From Phycisphaerae bacterium (GTDB lineage Bacteria > Planctomycetota > Phycisphaerae > UBA1845 > UTPLA1), in NCBI GenBank assembly GCA_035275405.1, contig DATEMU010000001.1, positions 1-64,000 of the forward strand: a stretch of 64,000 bases of DNA. Direction: 5' to 3'. The notes beneath the pieces were generated by a model. That model saw only the letters and a program-made list of their open reading frames with translations. It made no database searches and had not been told where the DNA came from. The position numbers and the translations under genes were made by a program. Of this stretch, positions 1-8,437 are shown piece after piece; within the stretch, counting starts at the first letter, position 1; every line of letters begins with the position of its first letter.

Positions 1-129
1 CGGCGCAACGTGATAACGTCATCGATCGATCCGAACACGACGTACCTTATTCGTGTCGCGGGTCGGGCGGTGGTCGGCCATCCCGGGGCCTCGCGAGGCG
101 TCTTTACCCTTACGGCGACCGAGCCCTAA
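1..129 (+). CDS. C-terminal end of a secreted protein (partial)
   Basis: An open frame runs from the first base to a TAA at 127-129 and gives 42 residues; the start lies outside the window. The residues contain TYLIRVAG, a Gly-rich turn and then GVFTLT, which resembles the last strands of the pre-peptidase C-terminal type beta-sandwich domains common in planctomycete extracellular proteins. A perfect hairpin with a T-tract follows directly, which supports this being a true gene end. The function of the whole protein cannot be told from this fragment. Confidence 0.6.
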   Translation, partial: RRNVITSSIDPNTTYLIRVAGRAVVGHPGASRGVFTLTATEP

Positions 130-157
130 AACCGCTCGGACTGAATAGAGTCCATCC

Positions 158-197
158 TCGGCCTCCGGAGTGACATGCTCCGGAGGCCGATTCTTTT
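158..197 (+). terminator. Intrinsic terminator
   Basis: Bases 158-170 pair perfectly with 178-190 (13 bp stem, 7-base loop), and a T-rich run (TTCTTTTT) follows. It ends the transcript of the partial gene at 1-129 and lies just before the DUF167 gene. It also argues against the in-frame ATG at 175, which sits inside the loop, as a start codon. Confidence 0.85.
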
Positions 198-213
198 TAG
201 GGCAGGTGATGGA

Positions 214-513
214 ATGTCCGCCGTGAGTCCTTGTTTGAAAACAACGGCCGAGGGAGTCGAGATTCGCGTCAAGGTTGTGCCGGGCGCGTCGCGAAGCCGC
301 ATCGACGGGCTGTACGGAGACTGCCTGAAGATACGAGTGGCCGCACCTCCGGAAAAGGGTCAGGCGAACCGGGCGATTACAGCACTCCTGGCGGAGCAGT
401 TGGGAATAAGCGAGTCGCTAGTGGCGGTCGTCGCCGGCAAGACGTCGCCTCGCAAGACCGTGCGAATACTGCAACGCAGCGCGATCCAAGTCGCGGCGGC
501 GCTGGCCCTATAG
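214..513 (+). CDS. DUF167 (YggU) family protein
   Basis: This encodes 99 residues of the DUF167/YggU family, small alpha/beta proteins of unknown function found across bacteria. The sequence shows the family core: a strand ending in VKVVPGASR, then KIRVAAPPEKGQANRA, then a helix with LAEQLG, and a final VAGKTSPRKTV. I place the start at ATG 214 rather than ATG 175 because the earlier codon lies within the terminator loop and the 13 extra residues have no family counterpart. The gene is convergent with the lipoprotein gene that ends two bases away. Family assignment is firm; the role is unknown. Confidence 0.85.
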   Translation: MSAVSPCLKTTAEGVEIRVKVVPGASRSRIDGLYGDCLKIRVAAPPEKGQANRAITALLAEQLGISESLVAVVAGKTSPRKTVRILQRSAIQVAAALAL

Positions 514-515
514 GG

Positions 516-1058
516 TCATTCTCTCCGTGGCGATTTCTCGCGGTCCACCGCCCAGATGCCGTTGGGCGAGCGAACGAGATCCAGGACTTTTCCGCGGACG
601 CCGGTAATTTGAATCCCCTGCTGGTCGATCTGCAGGTTCCAGGGCCCACGGCGCGGCGCGCCCGGTGGGAGCCTGGTCAGGTCCACCGTGAGGCGCGTGA
701 CGTTAATTGTCACGACCTGAAGCCGGTTGCCCCCGGTCCATTGGGCGTCGCACAGAACGTCTTCGCTGGGGTCGGTGGCGTTTCGGAAGATGACCCAGGA
801 ATCGACGGGCCGAAGGGGACGGCGCGGCGGCGACTTCGTCGTCAATTCCTCCGGGTCGGTGACGGAGGGACGGGCTGGCGGCGCGGGAGATTCCTCCTTG
901 TGAGCGGCTCTCGACGTCGCAATGGGTGGCGATTGCTCCGGCTGGGTGACAATGGGCCGAGCGCTTTCGGAACAGCCCGAAAGTGGCATAATGAACAATG
1001 CCAACTGACAAAGGGAGCCGACAGAATTTCCGCGGCACGGACGATTGATTGGGGCCAT
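516..1058 (-). CDS. Putative lipoprotein, unknown function
   Basis: This encodes 180 residues. The N-terminus has a hydrophobic stretch (LCQLALFIMPLSGC) ending in a lipobox-like LSGC, so the protein is probably lipidated and exported. Residues about 35-80 are rich in Pro, Glu and Ser, as in a flexible linker. The second half has alternating polar and hydrophobic strands (LQVVTINVTRLTVDLT, WNLQIDQQGIQITG) suggesting a small beta domain. I recognise no family. It is divergent from hslV and convergent with the DUF167 gene. Codon pattern and the lipobox support a real gene. Confidence 0.6.
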   Translation of the reverse strand: MAPINRPCRGNSVGSLCQLALFIMPLSGCSESARPIVTQPEQSPPIATSRAAHKEESPAPPARPSVTDPEELTTKSPPRRPLRPVDSWVIFRNATDPSEDVLCDAQWTGGNRLQVVTINVTRLTVDLTRLPPGAPRRGPWNLQIDQQGIQITGVRGKVLDLVRSPNGIWAVDREKSPRRE

Positions 1059-1123
1059 AGGTTTCCTGTTCGCGTCGGTTGCCGTACAATGATACCCGCC
1101 ACGTCGGCAGGAGGTCGCGAGGA

Positions 1124-1669
1124 ATGCCCCGCCTACACAACCGATTCCGCTCGACGACCATTCTTTCCGTGCGCCGGGACGGCCAGGTCGCCATCGGAGG
1201 TGACGGGCAGGTCACGCTGGGGGATGCCGTGGTCAAGGACGACGCGGTGAAGATCCGGCGTTTATATAAGGGCAAGGTGCTGGCCGGTTTCGCGGGGTCC
1301 GCGGCGGATGCGTTTGCCCTGCTGGAACGATTCGAAGGCAAACTGGAGGAATTCAAGGGGGCAACAAAGCGCGCGGCCATCGAATTGGCCAAGGATTGGC
1401 GGACCGATCGAAATTTGCGGCGGCTGGAGAGCCTCCTGGCGGTGGCGGATTCGGAAGCGAGTTTGATCATCGGCGGCAGCGGTGATGTCATCGAGCCGAC
1501 CGACGGAGTGCTGGCGATCGGCAGTGGGGGGGTCTCGGCCATGTCGGCGGCGCGAGCCCTTTTGGCCCATACGGAGATGACCGCCGCCCAGATCGTCGAA
1601 ACGGCACTAAAGATCGCGGGCCGGATCAATATCTACGCCAACGATCAGATTACGATAGAAAAACTCTAG
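1124..1669 (+). CDS. hslV: ATP-dependent protease subunit HslV (ClpQ)
   Basis: HslV is the threonine-protease ring that degrades proteins unfolded by the HslU ATPase in the cytoplasm. The sequence matches the family along its length: [23 protein letters not shown], then [28 protein letters not shown] and AIGSGG. The catalytic threonine (Thr11 of the precursor) follows a 10-residue propeptide, so autoprocessing is expected. ATG 1124 was chosen because GGCAGGAGG lies 8-18 bases upstream; an upstream ATG at 1079 would only lengthen the propeptide. No hslU follows: the next gene is a PEP-CTERM protein with its own promoter, so HslU must be encoded elsewhere. Confidence 0.95.
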   Translation: MPRLHNRFRSTTILSVRRDGQVAIGGDGQVTLGDAVVKDDAVKIRRLYKGKVLAGFAGSAADAFALLERFEGKLEEFKGATKRAAIELAKDWRTDRNLRRLESLLAVADSEASLIIGGSGDVIEPTDGVLAIGSGGVSAMSAARALLAHTEMTAAQIVETALKIAGRINIYANDQITIEKL

Positions 1670-1691
1670 ATTATTCGAGCGGAGTCCCCTA

Positions 1692-1721
1692 TTGACACAA
1701 CCCCCAACAAACCCTTATAGT
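1692..1721 (+). promoter_or_regulatory. Sigma70-type promoter for the PEP-CTERM gene
   Basis: TTGACA at 1692-1697 is separated by 18 bases from TATAGT at 1716-1721. It lies between hslV and the PEP-CTERM gene, about 70 bases before that gene's ATG, so the latter is probably transcribed alone. This is a sequence-based prediction; it is one of the best consensus matches in the window. Confidence 0.7.
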
Positions 1722-1791
1722 TATCGCTAACACCAAGGGGTTGGTTGAAGCAAGATTCTGCCTTGTCGATTTGGGCACCGGAGGGTTTCAC

Positions 1792-3096
1792 ATGTCGCGT
1801 TCGATTCATCGGGTCATCGCTGGTCTGATCGTCGGAGTTTTATTCGCAGCCACGCCCGCGGCATTCGCCGTGACTCCTGTGGACATCGTCATTAAACAGG
1901 GAGATGTCTTCGGCGCACGGACTGTGAGCACGCTGAACGCGCCTTTTACCGATGGCCTCGGCAAGGTCGGTTTCGTCGCCGCTTTTGACGACAGCACTCG
2001 AGGCATCTGGCATAGTTCGGGTTTCGTTTTTAACAGCAGCGATGCGCTTCCGGATTCGCTGACCGGCGGCGAGGGCACGATGGGCGTGAGCAATCTTGGA
2101 AACTTCATCTATAGCCCATCCTTCAACGGTGGCGATGCCGTCTATACCGCCGGAGGCAAATTGCTGGCGGACGGGGACGCGGTTCCCAATAACCCCGGGC
2201 TGTTCAGCGTTTTCAATAGCCGTCCAACGATGTTGCCCAATGGAACGGCGCATTGGATAGGCGGAACTTCGACGACGGCGGGGGGGAGCACCTCGAACCG
2301 GCATCTGTTCCGAGCGACCGATCCGAATAACCCGATGAGCATTTCCCGCATCATCAGTGGCGGGGATGTTATCGAAGGCAAGGCGATTTCGACGGCGGCC
2401 AGCAATTTCAACTACGACATCTCCGACAACGGTTCACATCACGTCCATATCCTCGACATGGTTACGGGGTCCACGACCAATAACGTACACGTCTATCGGG
2501 ATGGCGCCTTCGTCGCCCAGGAAAGCCTACCGGTCGGAGACGGCACCAACTGGGAGAACTTCGACGGCGTATTTGTGAATAACGCCGGCGATTGGCTGCT
2601 GCACGGCGACACGTCCGGCGCCACGACCAGCGATGAGTTCATCGCGTTCAAGGGTGAGATCAAGGTGCGCGAGGGCCAGACGATCGACGGTATCACTCTG
2701 GCCTCGGGCGCGTCGGTCAACGCGGCGAGCATCGACAACAAGAACAACGTGGTTCACACGTGGGGATGGGGCAGCGGAACCACGGCCCAGGAACACCTTT
2801 TCTTCGGCGATGCTGATGACTTGATAAACGGCGTGCGGCTGCTGAGCCGCAACGACCAGGTTGACTCGGATGGGGATACCATCGCCGACTGGATCATCAC
2901 GGACTTTGAGGCCAGCACGGTCATCGGGCCGGGATTGGATCTGGCGGAGGATGGGTTTGTATTCGTCGAGGTAAGTATGATCCCGGCCGCAGGAGGGACG
3001 GAAATAGGCGCTATCCTTCGAGTGGAGGTACCCGAACCAGCGACGGTCGGCCTGTTGGCACTTGGGCTACTGGCCATCCGCCGGCGGCGGCGCTGA
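1792..3096 (+). CDS. PEP-CTERM sorting domain protein
   Basis: This encodes a 434-residue exported protein of unknown function. It starts with a signal peptide (Arg/His-rich head, then IAGLIVGVLFAATPAAFA) and ends with VPEPATVGLLALGLLAIRRRRR, a textbook PEP-CTERM tail: VPEP motif, hydrophobic span, Arg cluster. Such tails are processed by exosortases and direct proteins to the cell surface. The middle is Gly/Asp/Thr-rich with predicted beta character, resembling planctomycete proteins with repeated VVIKQGD and DGDTIADW segments. ATG 1792 was chosen over an upstream TTG at 1741 because GGAGGG lies just before it and the signal peptide then starts correctly. No exosortase gene is in the window. 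Confidence 0.85.
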   Translation: MSRSIHRVIAGLIVGVLFAATPAAFAVTPVDIVIKQGDVFGARTVSTLNAPFTDGLGKVGFVAAFDDSTRGIWHSSGFVFNSSDALPDSLTGGEGTMGVSNLGNFIYSPSFNGGDAVYTAGGKLLADGDAVPNNPGLFSVFNSRPTMLPNGTAHWIGGTSTTAGGSTSNRHLFRATDPNNPMSISRIISGGDVIEGKAISTAASNFNYDISDNGSHHVHILDMVTGSTTNNVHVYRDGAFVAQESLPVGDGTNWENFDGVFVNNAGDWLLHGDTSGATTSDEFIAFKGEIKVREGQTIDGITLASGASVNAASIDNKNNVVHTWGWGSGTTAQEHLFFGDADDLINGVRLLSRNDQVDSDGDTIADWIITDFEASTVIGPGLDLAEDGFVFVEVSMIPAAGGTEIGAILRVEVPEPATVGLLALGLLAIRRRRR

Positions 3097-3124
3097 TTCA
3101 GCCCTTTGCTCGTCAGCTATCATG

Positions 3125-3163
3125 ACGAGCCGGATCGTCGAAAGGCGTTCCGGCTCGTTTTTT
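3125..3163 (+). terminator. Intrinsic terminator
   Basis: Bases 3125-3134 (ACGAGCCGGA) pair perfectly with 3149-3158, with a 14-base loop and a run of six T. It lies 30 bases after the stop codon of the PEP-CTERM gene and ends that single-gene transcript. Confidence 0.85.
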
Positions 3164-3216
3164 GTTGAGACTTCCCACACAATAAGGCGTACGGGGCCGC
3201 CGTCGACTCGGAGCTT

Positions 3217-3525
3217 ATGATGTCCAAGTTGGAGCAATTGGAGAGACTGCTGGCGAAGGAGCCGGACGATGCGTTCCTGAACTTCGGCATGGCGATCGAG
3301 CTGGCCAAGGCGCAGCGGTATGAGGAAAGTCTGGCCCGGTTTGAGCGCGTGACGGAGGTCGATCCGAATTACGTTGCGGCCTACCACCACAAGGCCAAGA
3401 CGCTGATTACGATGGGGGACATCGAGGCGGCCAAGGCGGTGTTGGAAAAGGGCATGGACCAGGCCGGAAATTGCGGCGAAATGCACGCCAAAGGCGAGAT
3501 GGAAGAACTTCTGAATTCCCTCTAA
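3217..3525 (+). CDS. Small TPR protein
   Basis: This encodes 102 residues made almost entirely of tetratricopeptide-type helix pairs: LEQLERLLAKEPDDAFLNFGMAIELAKAQ up to VDPNYVAAYHHKAKTLITMGD, then AKAVLEKGMDQ. TPR units bind other proteins, so this is probably a small cytoplasmic adaptor; there is no signal peptide. Two adjacent ATG codons (3217 and 3220) could start it; the GGAG at 3210-3213 spaces better to the second. It lies 45 bases upstream of gyrA on the same strand and may be cotranscribed with it. No partner can be inferred beyond that. Confidence 0.8.
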   Translation: MMSKLEQLERLLAKEPDDAFLNFGMAIELAKAQRYEESLARFERVTEVDPNYVAAYHHKAKTLITMGDIEAAKAVLEKGMDQAGNCGEMHAKGEMEELLNSL

Positions 3526-3569
3526 AATCTCTTCTCTAGCCCGGACGAATTCCGGGCCCCAAAGGACCC

Positions 3570-6188
3570 ATGAGCGAATCACAACCCGAAGCCATTCGTA
3601 ATCTTCCCATCGTCGATGAGATGCAGGATTCCTACCTGCGCTACGCGATGAGCGTCATCGTCGCGCGGGCCCTGCCGGATGTCCGCGACGGTCTTAAGCC
3701 GTCCCAGCGCCGCATCCTCGTGGCCATGAACGACCTCAAGCTCGGGCCGCGAGGGGCGCACCGCAAATGCGCGAAGATCTCCGGCGACACGACGGGCAAC
3801 TATCACCCGCACGGGGACGCGGTGGTTTATCCCACGCTCGTACGCATGGCGCAGCCGTTCGCGCTGCGTTACCCGTTGATTGATGGCCAGGGCAATTTCG
3901 GGTCGATCGACGGCGATCCGCCGGCCGCGATGCGTTACACGGAAGCGCGCATGGCCCCGCCGACCGTGGACATGATGGACGACATCGACAAGGAGACGGT
4001 CGATTTCGTGCCGAACTACGACGAGACGACGACGGAGCCGGTCGTGCTGCCGTCGAAGTTCCCGAACCTGCTCGTGAACGGCTGTACGGGCATCGCGGTG
4101 GGGATGGCGACAAATATCGCGCCGCACAATTTGGGGGAGATTTGCGACGGTCTGCTGGCGTTGATCGCGAATCCCGAGGTCTCGATACCCGAGCTGATGA
4201 AGATCGTCCCTGGCCCGGACTTTCCGACGGGCGGGATGATCTGCGGGCGGCAGGGGATTCTGGACGCCTACACGCGGGGCCGGGGGTCCCTCACGCTGCG
4301 CGCCAAGACGCATCAGGAGGAGATGAAGGGCGATCGGGTTCGGATCGTCGTGGACGAGATTCCCTTCAATATCATCAAGAACACGATCACCGAGAAGATC
4401 GCAGAGTGCGTGAAGGAGGGGCGGCTGCCCGAGGTGAGCGACGTGCGGGACGAATCGGATCGCAAGCACGCGATCCGGCTGGTCGTCGAGTGCAAGTCGG
4501 GCGTGAGTCCCGAAGTGGTGTTGAACAAGCTGTACGAATACACGCCGCTGCAAACGACGTTTGCGGTGATCAACATCGCCCTCGTCGGCAAGCAGCCGCA
4601 GACGCTCACGATCAAGCAGTTGATGGAGCACTATCTCGAGCATCGCAAGGACATCATCACGCGGCGAACCCGGTATCTTCTGCGCAAGGCGCGACAGCGG
4701 GCGCACATTCTCGAAGGATTGATCCTCGCGTTGGGGGACATCGACGCCATCATCGAGCTGATCCGGAAATCACCGAACCCGGACGCGGCGAAGACGCGAT
4801 TAATGGAACGAAAACTGCGGCTGGCGGAATCTTCAGCACTCACCAAGCTGCTTCCAGAGACGTTTGCGCGGCGGGCGGCGACCAGCGATCAGTTCCTGAC
4901 CGGCGTGCAGGCCGCGGCCATCCTGGCGATGCAATTACAGCGTCTGACAGGGTTGGAGGTCGAGAAACTCGCGGGCGAATACACCAAGATCGTCGAGGAA
5001 ATCGAGGGTTACCAGGCGATGTTGCGCGATCCAGCCCTGGTGTTGGACGTCATCCGCGAAGACCTGCACGAAATGAAGGCGAAGTACGCCGACCAGCGGC
5101 GGACGGAGATCACGGCGGCGGTCGGCGAATTCCGCATGGAAGAGCTGATCGAAGATCTGCCCATGATCGTGACGATCTCGCACGAGGGCTATATCAAGCG
5201 CGTGCCGGTGGACACCTATCGCAGCCAGGGGCGGGGCGGTCGGGGTATCCGGGGGAGCGATACGAAGGAGGGGGACTTCGTCGAGGACCTCTTCGTCGCA
5301 AGCACGCATAATTATCTGCTTTTCTTCACGAATCGCGGCCGTATCTACTGGCTCAAGGTCTATGACATCCCGGAGATGGCGCGCACGGCGCGGGGCCGGT
5401 CGATCGCAAACCTGCTTAAGCTGCAGGATAATGAACGGCACACCGCGGTTCTGCCGGTCTCGCAGTTCGAGGAGAAATTCATCTTTTTCGCGACCGCCAA
5501 GGGGACGGTAAAGCGGACGGCCCTGGGGGCGTTTTCCAACCCACGGCCCAGCGGCATTATCGCGATCAGTCTCGACCCGGATGACACATTGATCGGGGCC
5601 GCCCTCTCCAGCGACGAGGACGAGATCGTGCTCGGCACGCGGCAGGGCATGGCGATTCGCTACCAACAGACGGACGTCCGGGCGATGGGGCGGGCGGCGG
5701 GCGGCGTGCGGGGAATTTCGCTGCACCGTGACGACGTGGTCGTTGATCTGGTTGTGATTCGGCCGGGCATGAGCTTGCTGACGGTCTGCGAAAACGGCTA
5801 CGGCAAACGGACGGACATCGAGGAGTACCGACTTCAAAAGCGAGGCGGCAGCGGCGTCATCAATATCAAAGCCACGGAGCGCAACGGCCTGGTTGTTGCG
5901 CTGCGGAGCGTCACCGACGCCGACGAGCTGATGCTGATCACGGCGAAGGGCATCATGCTGCGTACGGCTGTTTCGGAGACTCGAGAGATCGGTCGCGCCA
6001 CACAAGGCGTGCGGCTCATCCGGCTTGATGAAGGTGACAAGGTCGTGTCGGTGGCCCGAGTGGCGAAGGATGAAGCCGATGAGGCGGAAACTCCGCCGGC
6101 CGGGTCGGGCGGCGTCGCACTCGAAGGGCCGGCGGGAGACAGCGACGGCGGCCCGGCGGCGCCGGATGGAACTGAGTCCGCTGAATAG
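3570..6188 (+). CDS. gyrA: DNA gyrase subunit A
   Basis: GyrA is the DNA-cleaving subunit of gyrase, which introduces negative supercoils using ATP hydrolysed by GyrB. The 872-residue product has the N-terminal cleavage domain with catalytic Tyr123 in AAMRYTEAR, a coiled-coil region, and a C-terminal beta-pinwheel. A GyrA-box variant QGRGGRG occurs at residues 553-559 (5226-5246), favouring gyrase over topoisomerase IV. In the quinolone pocket the usual Ser and Asp (E. coli Ser83, Asp87) are Ala84 and Pro88 here (HPHGDAVVYPT). The last 40 residues form an acidic Gly/Pro-rich tail. ATG 3570 has AAAGGA upstream. gyrB is not in the window. Confidence 0.96.
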   Translation: MSESQPEAIRNLPIVDEMQDSYLRYAMSVIVARALPDVRDGLKPSQRRILVAMNDLKLGPRGAHRKCAKISGDTTGNYHPHGDAVVYPTLVRMAQPFALRYPLIDGQGNFGSIDGDPPAAMRYTEARMAPPTVDMMDDIDKETVDFVPNYDETTTEPVVLPSKFPNLLVNGCTGIAVGMATNIAPHNLGEICDGLLALIANPEVSIPELMKIVPGPDFPTGGMICGRQGILDAYTRGRGSLTLRAKTHQEEMKGDRVRIVVDEIPFNIIKNTITEKIAECVKEGRLPEVSDVRDESDRKHAIRLVVECKSGVSPEVVLNKLYEYTPLQTTFAVINIALVGKQPQTLTIKQLMEHYLEHRKDIITRRTRYLLRKARQRAHILEGLILALGDIDAIIELIRKSPNPDAAKTRLMERKLRLAESSALTKLLPETFARRAATSDQFLTGVQAAAILAMQLQRLTGLEVEKLAGEYTKIVEEIEGYQAMLRDPALVLDVIREDLHEMKAKYADQRRTEITAAVGEFRMEELIEDLPMIVTISHEGYIKRVPVDTYRSQGRGGRGIRGSDTKEGDFVEDLFVASTHNYLLFFTNRGRIYWLKVYDIPEMARTARGRSIANLLKLQDNERHTAVLPVSQFEEKFIFFATAKGTVKRTALGAFSNPRPSGIIAISLDPDDTLIGAALSSDEDEIVLGTRQGMAIRYQQTDVRAMGRAAGGVRGISLHRDDVVVDLVVIRPGMSLLTVCENGYGKRTDIEEYRLQKRGGSGVINIKATERNGLVVALRSVTDADELMLITAKGIMLRTAVSETREIGRATQGVRLIRLDEGDKVVSVARVAKDEADEAETPPAGSGGVALEGPAGDSDGGPAAPDGTESAE

Positions 6189-6211
6189 TCGGATCCAAGT
6201 ATCTCACACGC

Positions 6212-7000
6212 ATGTTCGCGCAGTCATGGTCTCAACGTGTCGGCCGGGGGCTGGTGGACCTGTTGTTCCCGCCGGCCTGCGCGGCCTGCGGGGGCGGCAT
6301 TCGGAGAGAAGAGGGCGAACTGTGCGCGCCCTGCGCTTTGGACCTGCAGCGTTGCCTCGGCGGCGACTATTGCCAAACGTGCGGCGAAGATCGAGGTGCG
6401 CATCTCCTGCTCGACGGACGGTGTACGCCATGCCGGCTGGGAAAGCCCGCCCTTCGATTCGATCATTTCGTTCGCGTCGGTCAATACGAAGGAGTGTTGA
6501 AGTCGTTGGTACTCCACTTCAAGACTCGATTCACGCTGGATCGACTGTTGGGGGAGCATCTGGCGGATGCGATTCAAGGCCGTATCGATCCGACGATCGT
6601 GGATGTATGGGTTCCCGTCCCCGCGCATTGGCGGCGACGATTGTCCATGGGATTTCAGCCGACGGCCGTTTTGGCGGCGGCGGCGGCGCGACGCTGGTCG
6701 GGAAAAGTAGTACCCGCACTGGTCGCTGCGAAATATGTCCGGGCCCTGCACCGTCGCCCGGGCATGACAGCCGCCGAACGGGCCGAGGCCGTGCGGGGCG
6801 TTTTTCGCGCAGCGCGATGGGCGAACATAAAAGGGAAACGGGTCGGCCTTATTGACGACGTGACTAACACCGGAGCGACGCTTCGGGAGGCCAAGCGCGC
6901 ACTCAAAATCGCGGGCGCGTCTCCGGTCGTGGCCGCCGTCCTGGCTAGAGTATCGCGGCAACCGGTCGCCATTGCGGGGGTTGACCCGCCGGGACATTGA
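6212..7000 (+). CDS. ComF family phosphoribosyltransferase-like protein
   Basis: This encodes 262 residues of the ComF family, cytoplasmic proteins linked to DNA uptake or recombination in other bacteria though their chemistry is unclear. The N-terminus carries two zinc-ribbon-like knuckles (CAACGGG, CAPC, then CQTC and CTPC). The C-terminal half has a phosphoribosyltransferase fold with the PRPP-loop motif VGLIDDVTNTGATL. It begins 23 bases after gyrA with no clear ribosome binding site, so translation may depend on coupling from gyrA. No other competence gene is adjacent, although pseudopilin-like genes occur at 24.6, 26.0 and 54.3 kb. Confidence 0.88.
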   Translation: MFAQSWSQRVGRGLVDLLFPPACAACGGGIRREEGELCAPCALDLQRCLGGDYCQTCGEDRGAHLLLDGRCTPCRLGKPALRFDHFVRVGQYEGVLKSLVLHFKTRFTLDRLLGEHLADAIQGRIDPTIVDVWVPVPAHWRRRLSMGFQPTAVLAAAAARRWSGKVVPALVAAKYVRALHRRPGMTAAERAEAVRGVFRAARWANIKGKRVGLIDDVTNTGATLREAKRALKIAGASPVVAAVLARVSRQPVAIAGVDPPGH

Positions 7001-7154
7001 GCGTAGACTCGGAGCGCTTATGGCAAGATAGTCGCAACTGCTTTGTTGGATTAAGTTTATGGTAACAGCGCCCCGTTTTCGAACCTGCCGGGCTGCAACT
7101 GAATCGGCATCGCTTGGCTAGTCTTAGGCGGCTTGCTTGCTGGAGATACCCCTC

Positions 7155-7523
7155 ATGCGGATTACCGTCAGCGGACGCCACACCGAAATCCCCGAACGCC
7201 TGAAGACGTATGCAGACGAAAAATCCTCGAAGCTCGAACGATTCTACGATCGTGTCCAGACGGTAGAAGTCGTTTTTGATCAGGAGGCGAATCACTATTC
7301 CTGCGAGATCATCGTCAAAGCGGACCATCACATGACTTTTATCGCGAAAGAACAGCACGCGGATGCATTCGCGGCGCTGGATGCAACGGTGCGGGACCTC
7401 GAGCGGCAGTTGTCGCGCCACAAGGAACGATTTCGAAATCGTAAGCATCCCGACGGACCTCCCGCCAAGAACCTGCTCGCCGGGTCGGCGGAGACCGGGG
7501 TGACGGAAGAGGATGAAGAATAA
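7155..7523 (+). CDS. hpf: Ribosome hibernation promoting factor (short HPF/YfiA type)
   Basis: HPF binds the decoding centre of idle ribosomes in stationary phase. The 122-residue product has the family beta-alpha-beta-beta-beta-alpha layout: MRITVSGRHTEIPERLKTYADEK, then EVVFDQE, YSCEIIVKADHH, then the second helix DAFAALDATVRDLERQLSRHKER. It lacks the C-terminal dimerisation domain of long HPF, ending instead in a short acidic tail. ATG 7155 was chosen because GGAG lies 9 bases upstream; an in-frame TTG at 7137 is less likely. It is followed 12 bases later by ptsN, the same order as in the E. coli rpoN-hpf-ptsN locus. Confidence 0.92.
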   Translation: MRITVSGRHTEIPERLKTYADEKSSKLERFYDRVQTVEVVFDQEANHYSCEIIVKADHHMTFIAKEQHADAFAALDATVRDLERQLSRHKERFRNRKHPDGPPAKNLLAGSAETGVTEEDEE

Positions 7524-7535
7524 AGCGGATTTGCC

Positions 7536-8009
7536 ATGAAGCTGACGGATTTTGTCATTCGTAAGGCGATCGTGCCGAGCCTGTCCGCGTCGGATCGCAA
7601 CGGTGTCATTCGCGAAATGGTCCAGGCCTTGGCCGCGGGTGGTGCGCTGCCGAAGGACGACGCCGAAACCATCGCGAAGGCCGTGATCCAGCGCGAAAAC
7701 CAGGGGAGCACGGGTTTCGGAAAGGGCGTCGCGGTACCCCATGTGAAACACGATAGCGTGCCCCGAATCATGGCGGCCGTTGGACGAAGTGTCGCCGGCA
7801 TCGATTTCGCCGCGCTGGATCGCGCACCGGTATACACCGTCGTCGTCCTGCTGTCGCCGCCGAACAACCCCGACGAACATCTACAGGCGATGGAAAATAT
7901 CTTTCGGCATTTACAGCGGGATAATTTCCGTCGTTTTCTGCGACAGGCCGAGACATCGGACGCGGTTTGGGACCTCATCGAGGAGGCGGACCAGCTTCCC
8001 ACCGGCTGA
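7536..8009 (+). CDS. ptsN: PTS EIIA component, PtsN-like
   Basis: This 157-residue protein is a stand-alone EIIA domain of the fructose/nitrogen type. His69 in GVAVPHVKH is the expected phosphate acceptor. Such proteins usually do not move sugar; they regulate potassium transport, nitrogen or envelope functions through their phosphorylation state. Placement between hpf and HPr/EI genes, and the lack of any EIIB or EIIC gene in the window, favours a regulatory role. The ATG at 7536 is 12 bases after the hpf stop, so the genes are likely cotranscribed. Confidence 0.9.
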   Translation: MKLTDFVIRKAIVPSLSASDRNGVIREMVQALAAGGALPKDDAETIAKAVIQRENQGSTGFGKGVAVPHVKHDSVPRIMAAVGRSVAGIDFAALDRAPVYTVVVLLSPPNNPDEHLQAMENIFRHLQRDNFRRFLRQAETSDAVWDLIEEADQLPTG

Positions 8010-8106
8010 TGATCGGCCGCGTTACCCGTCGGCCGCATCGCCGACCGATTTGGGTGCGTTCGTTTGGGTCGCCGGCGGGAGTCCAGGAACGTCATGGACG
8101 GTTACC

Positions 8107-8394
8107 ATGCAAGACGACAACCATCGACAGGTCGAAGTCGAGGTGACCATCTCGAATGTGCAGGGCCTGCACGCGCGCCCGGTCATGCGGTTTGTCGATC
8201 TCGCAGGGCAATATACGAGCCGGATCAAGGTCTGCAAGGGCAATCATTGCGTCGACGCCAAGAGTCCCATGGAGATGATGCTCCTGGAGGGAACTCCGGG
8301 TACCGTCCTGAAGCTGGTGGCCGAGGGGGCGGACGCGGCACAAGCCGTCGAGGCGTTGGCCGGCCTGGTGAACAGCAAATTTGGCGAAGATTAG
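8107..8394 (+). CDS. ptsH: Phosphocarrier protein HPr
   Basis: HPr passes phosphate from enzyme I to EIIA proteins. The 95-residue product has the active-site His22 in GLHARP and the regulatory serine Ser53 in AKSPMEMM, the position phosphorylated by HPr kinase in other bacteria. The C-terminal helix AAQAVEALAGLVNSKFGED is typical. The frame is open far upstream (to 7780) but that part overlaps ptsN in another frame and is not protein-like, so I start at ATG 8107. It lies between ptsN and ptsI. No HPr kinase gene is visible here. Confidence 0.9.
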   Translation: MQDDNHRQVEVEVTISNVQGLHARPVMRFVDLAGQYTSRIKVCKGNHCVDAKSPMEMMLLEGTPGTVLKLVAEGADAAQAVEALAGLVNSKFGED

Positions 8395-8437
8395 CGTTGC
8401 CGCCACCTACTAACTCCCAGAATACCGGAGACCGGCC

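Noticed and set aside
3579..4706. Long open frame antisense to gyrA
   Set aside because: It mirrors the GC-rich third codon positions of gyrA, has a His/Arg-rich composition and no recognisable domain.
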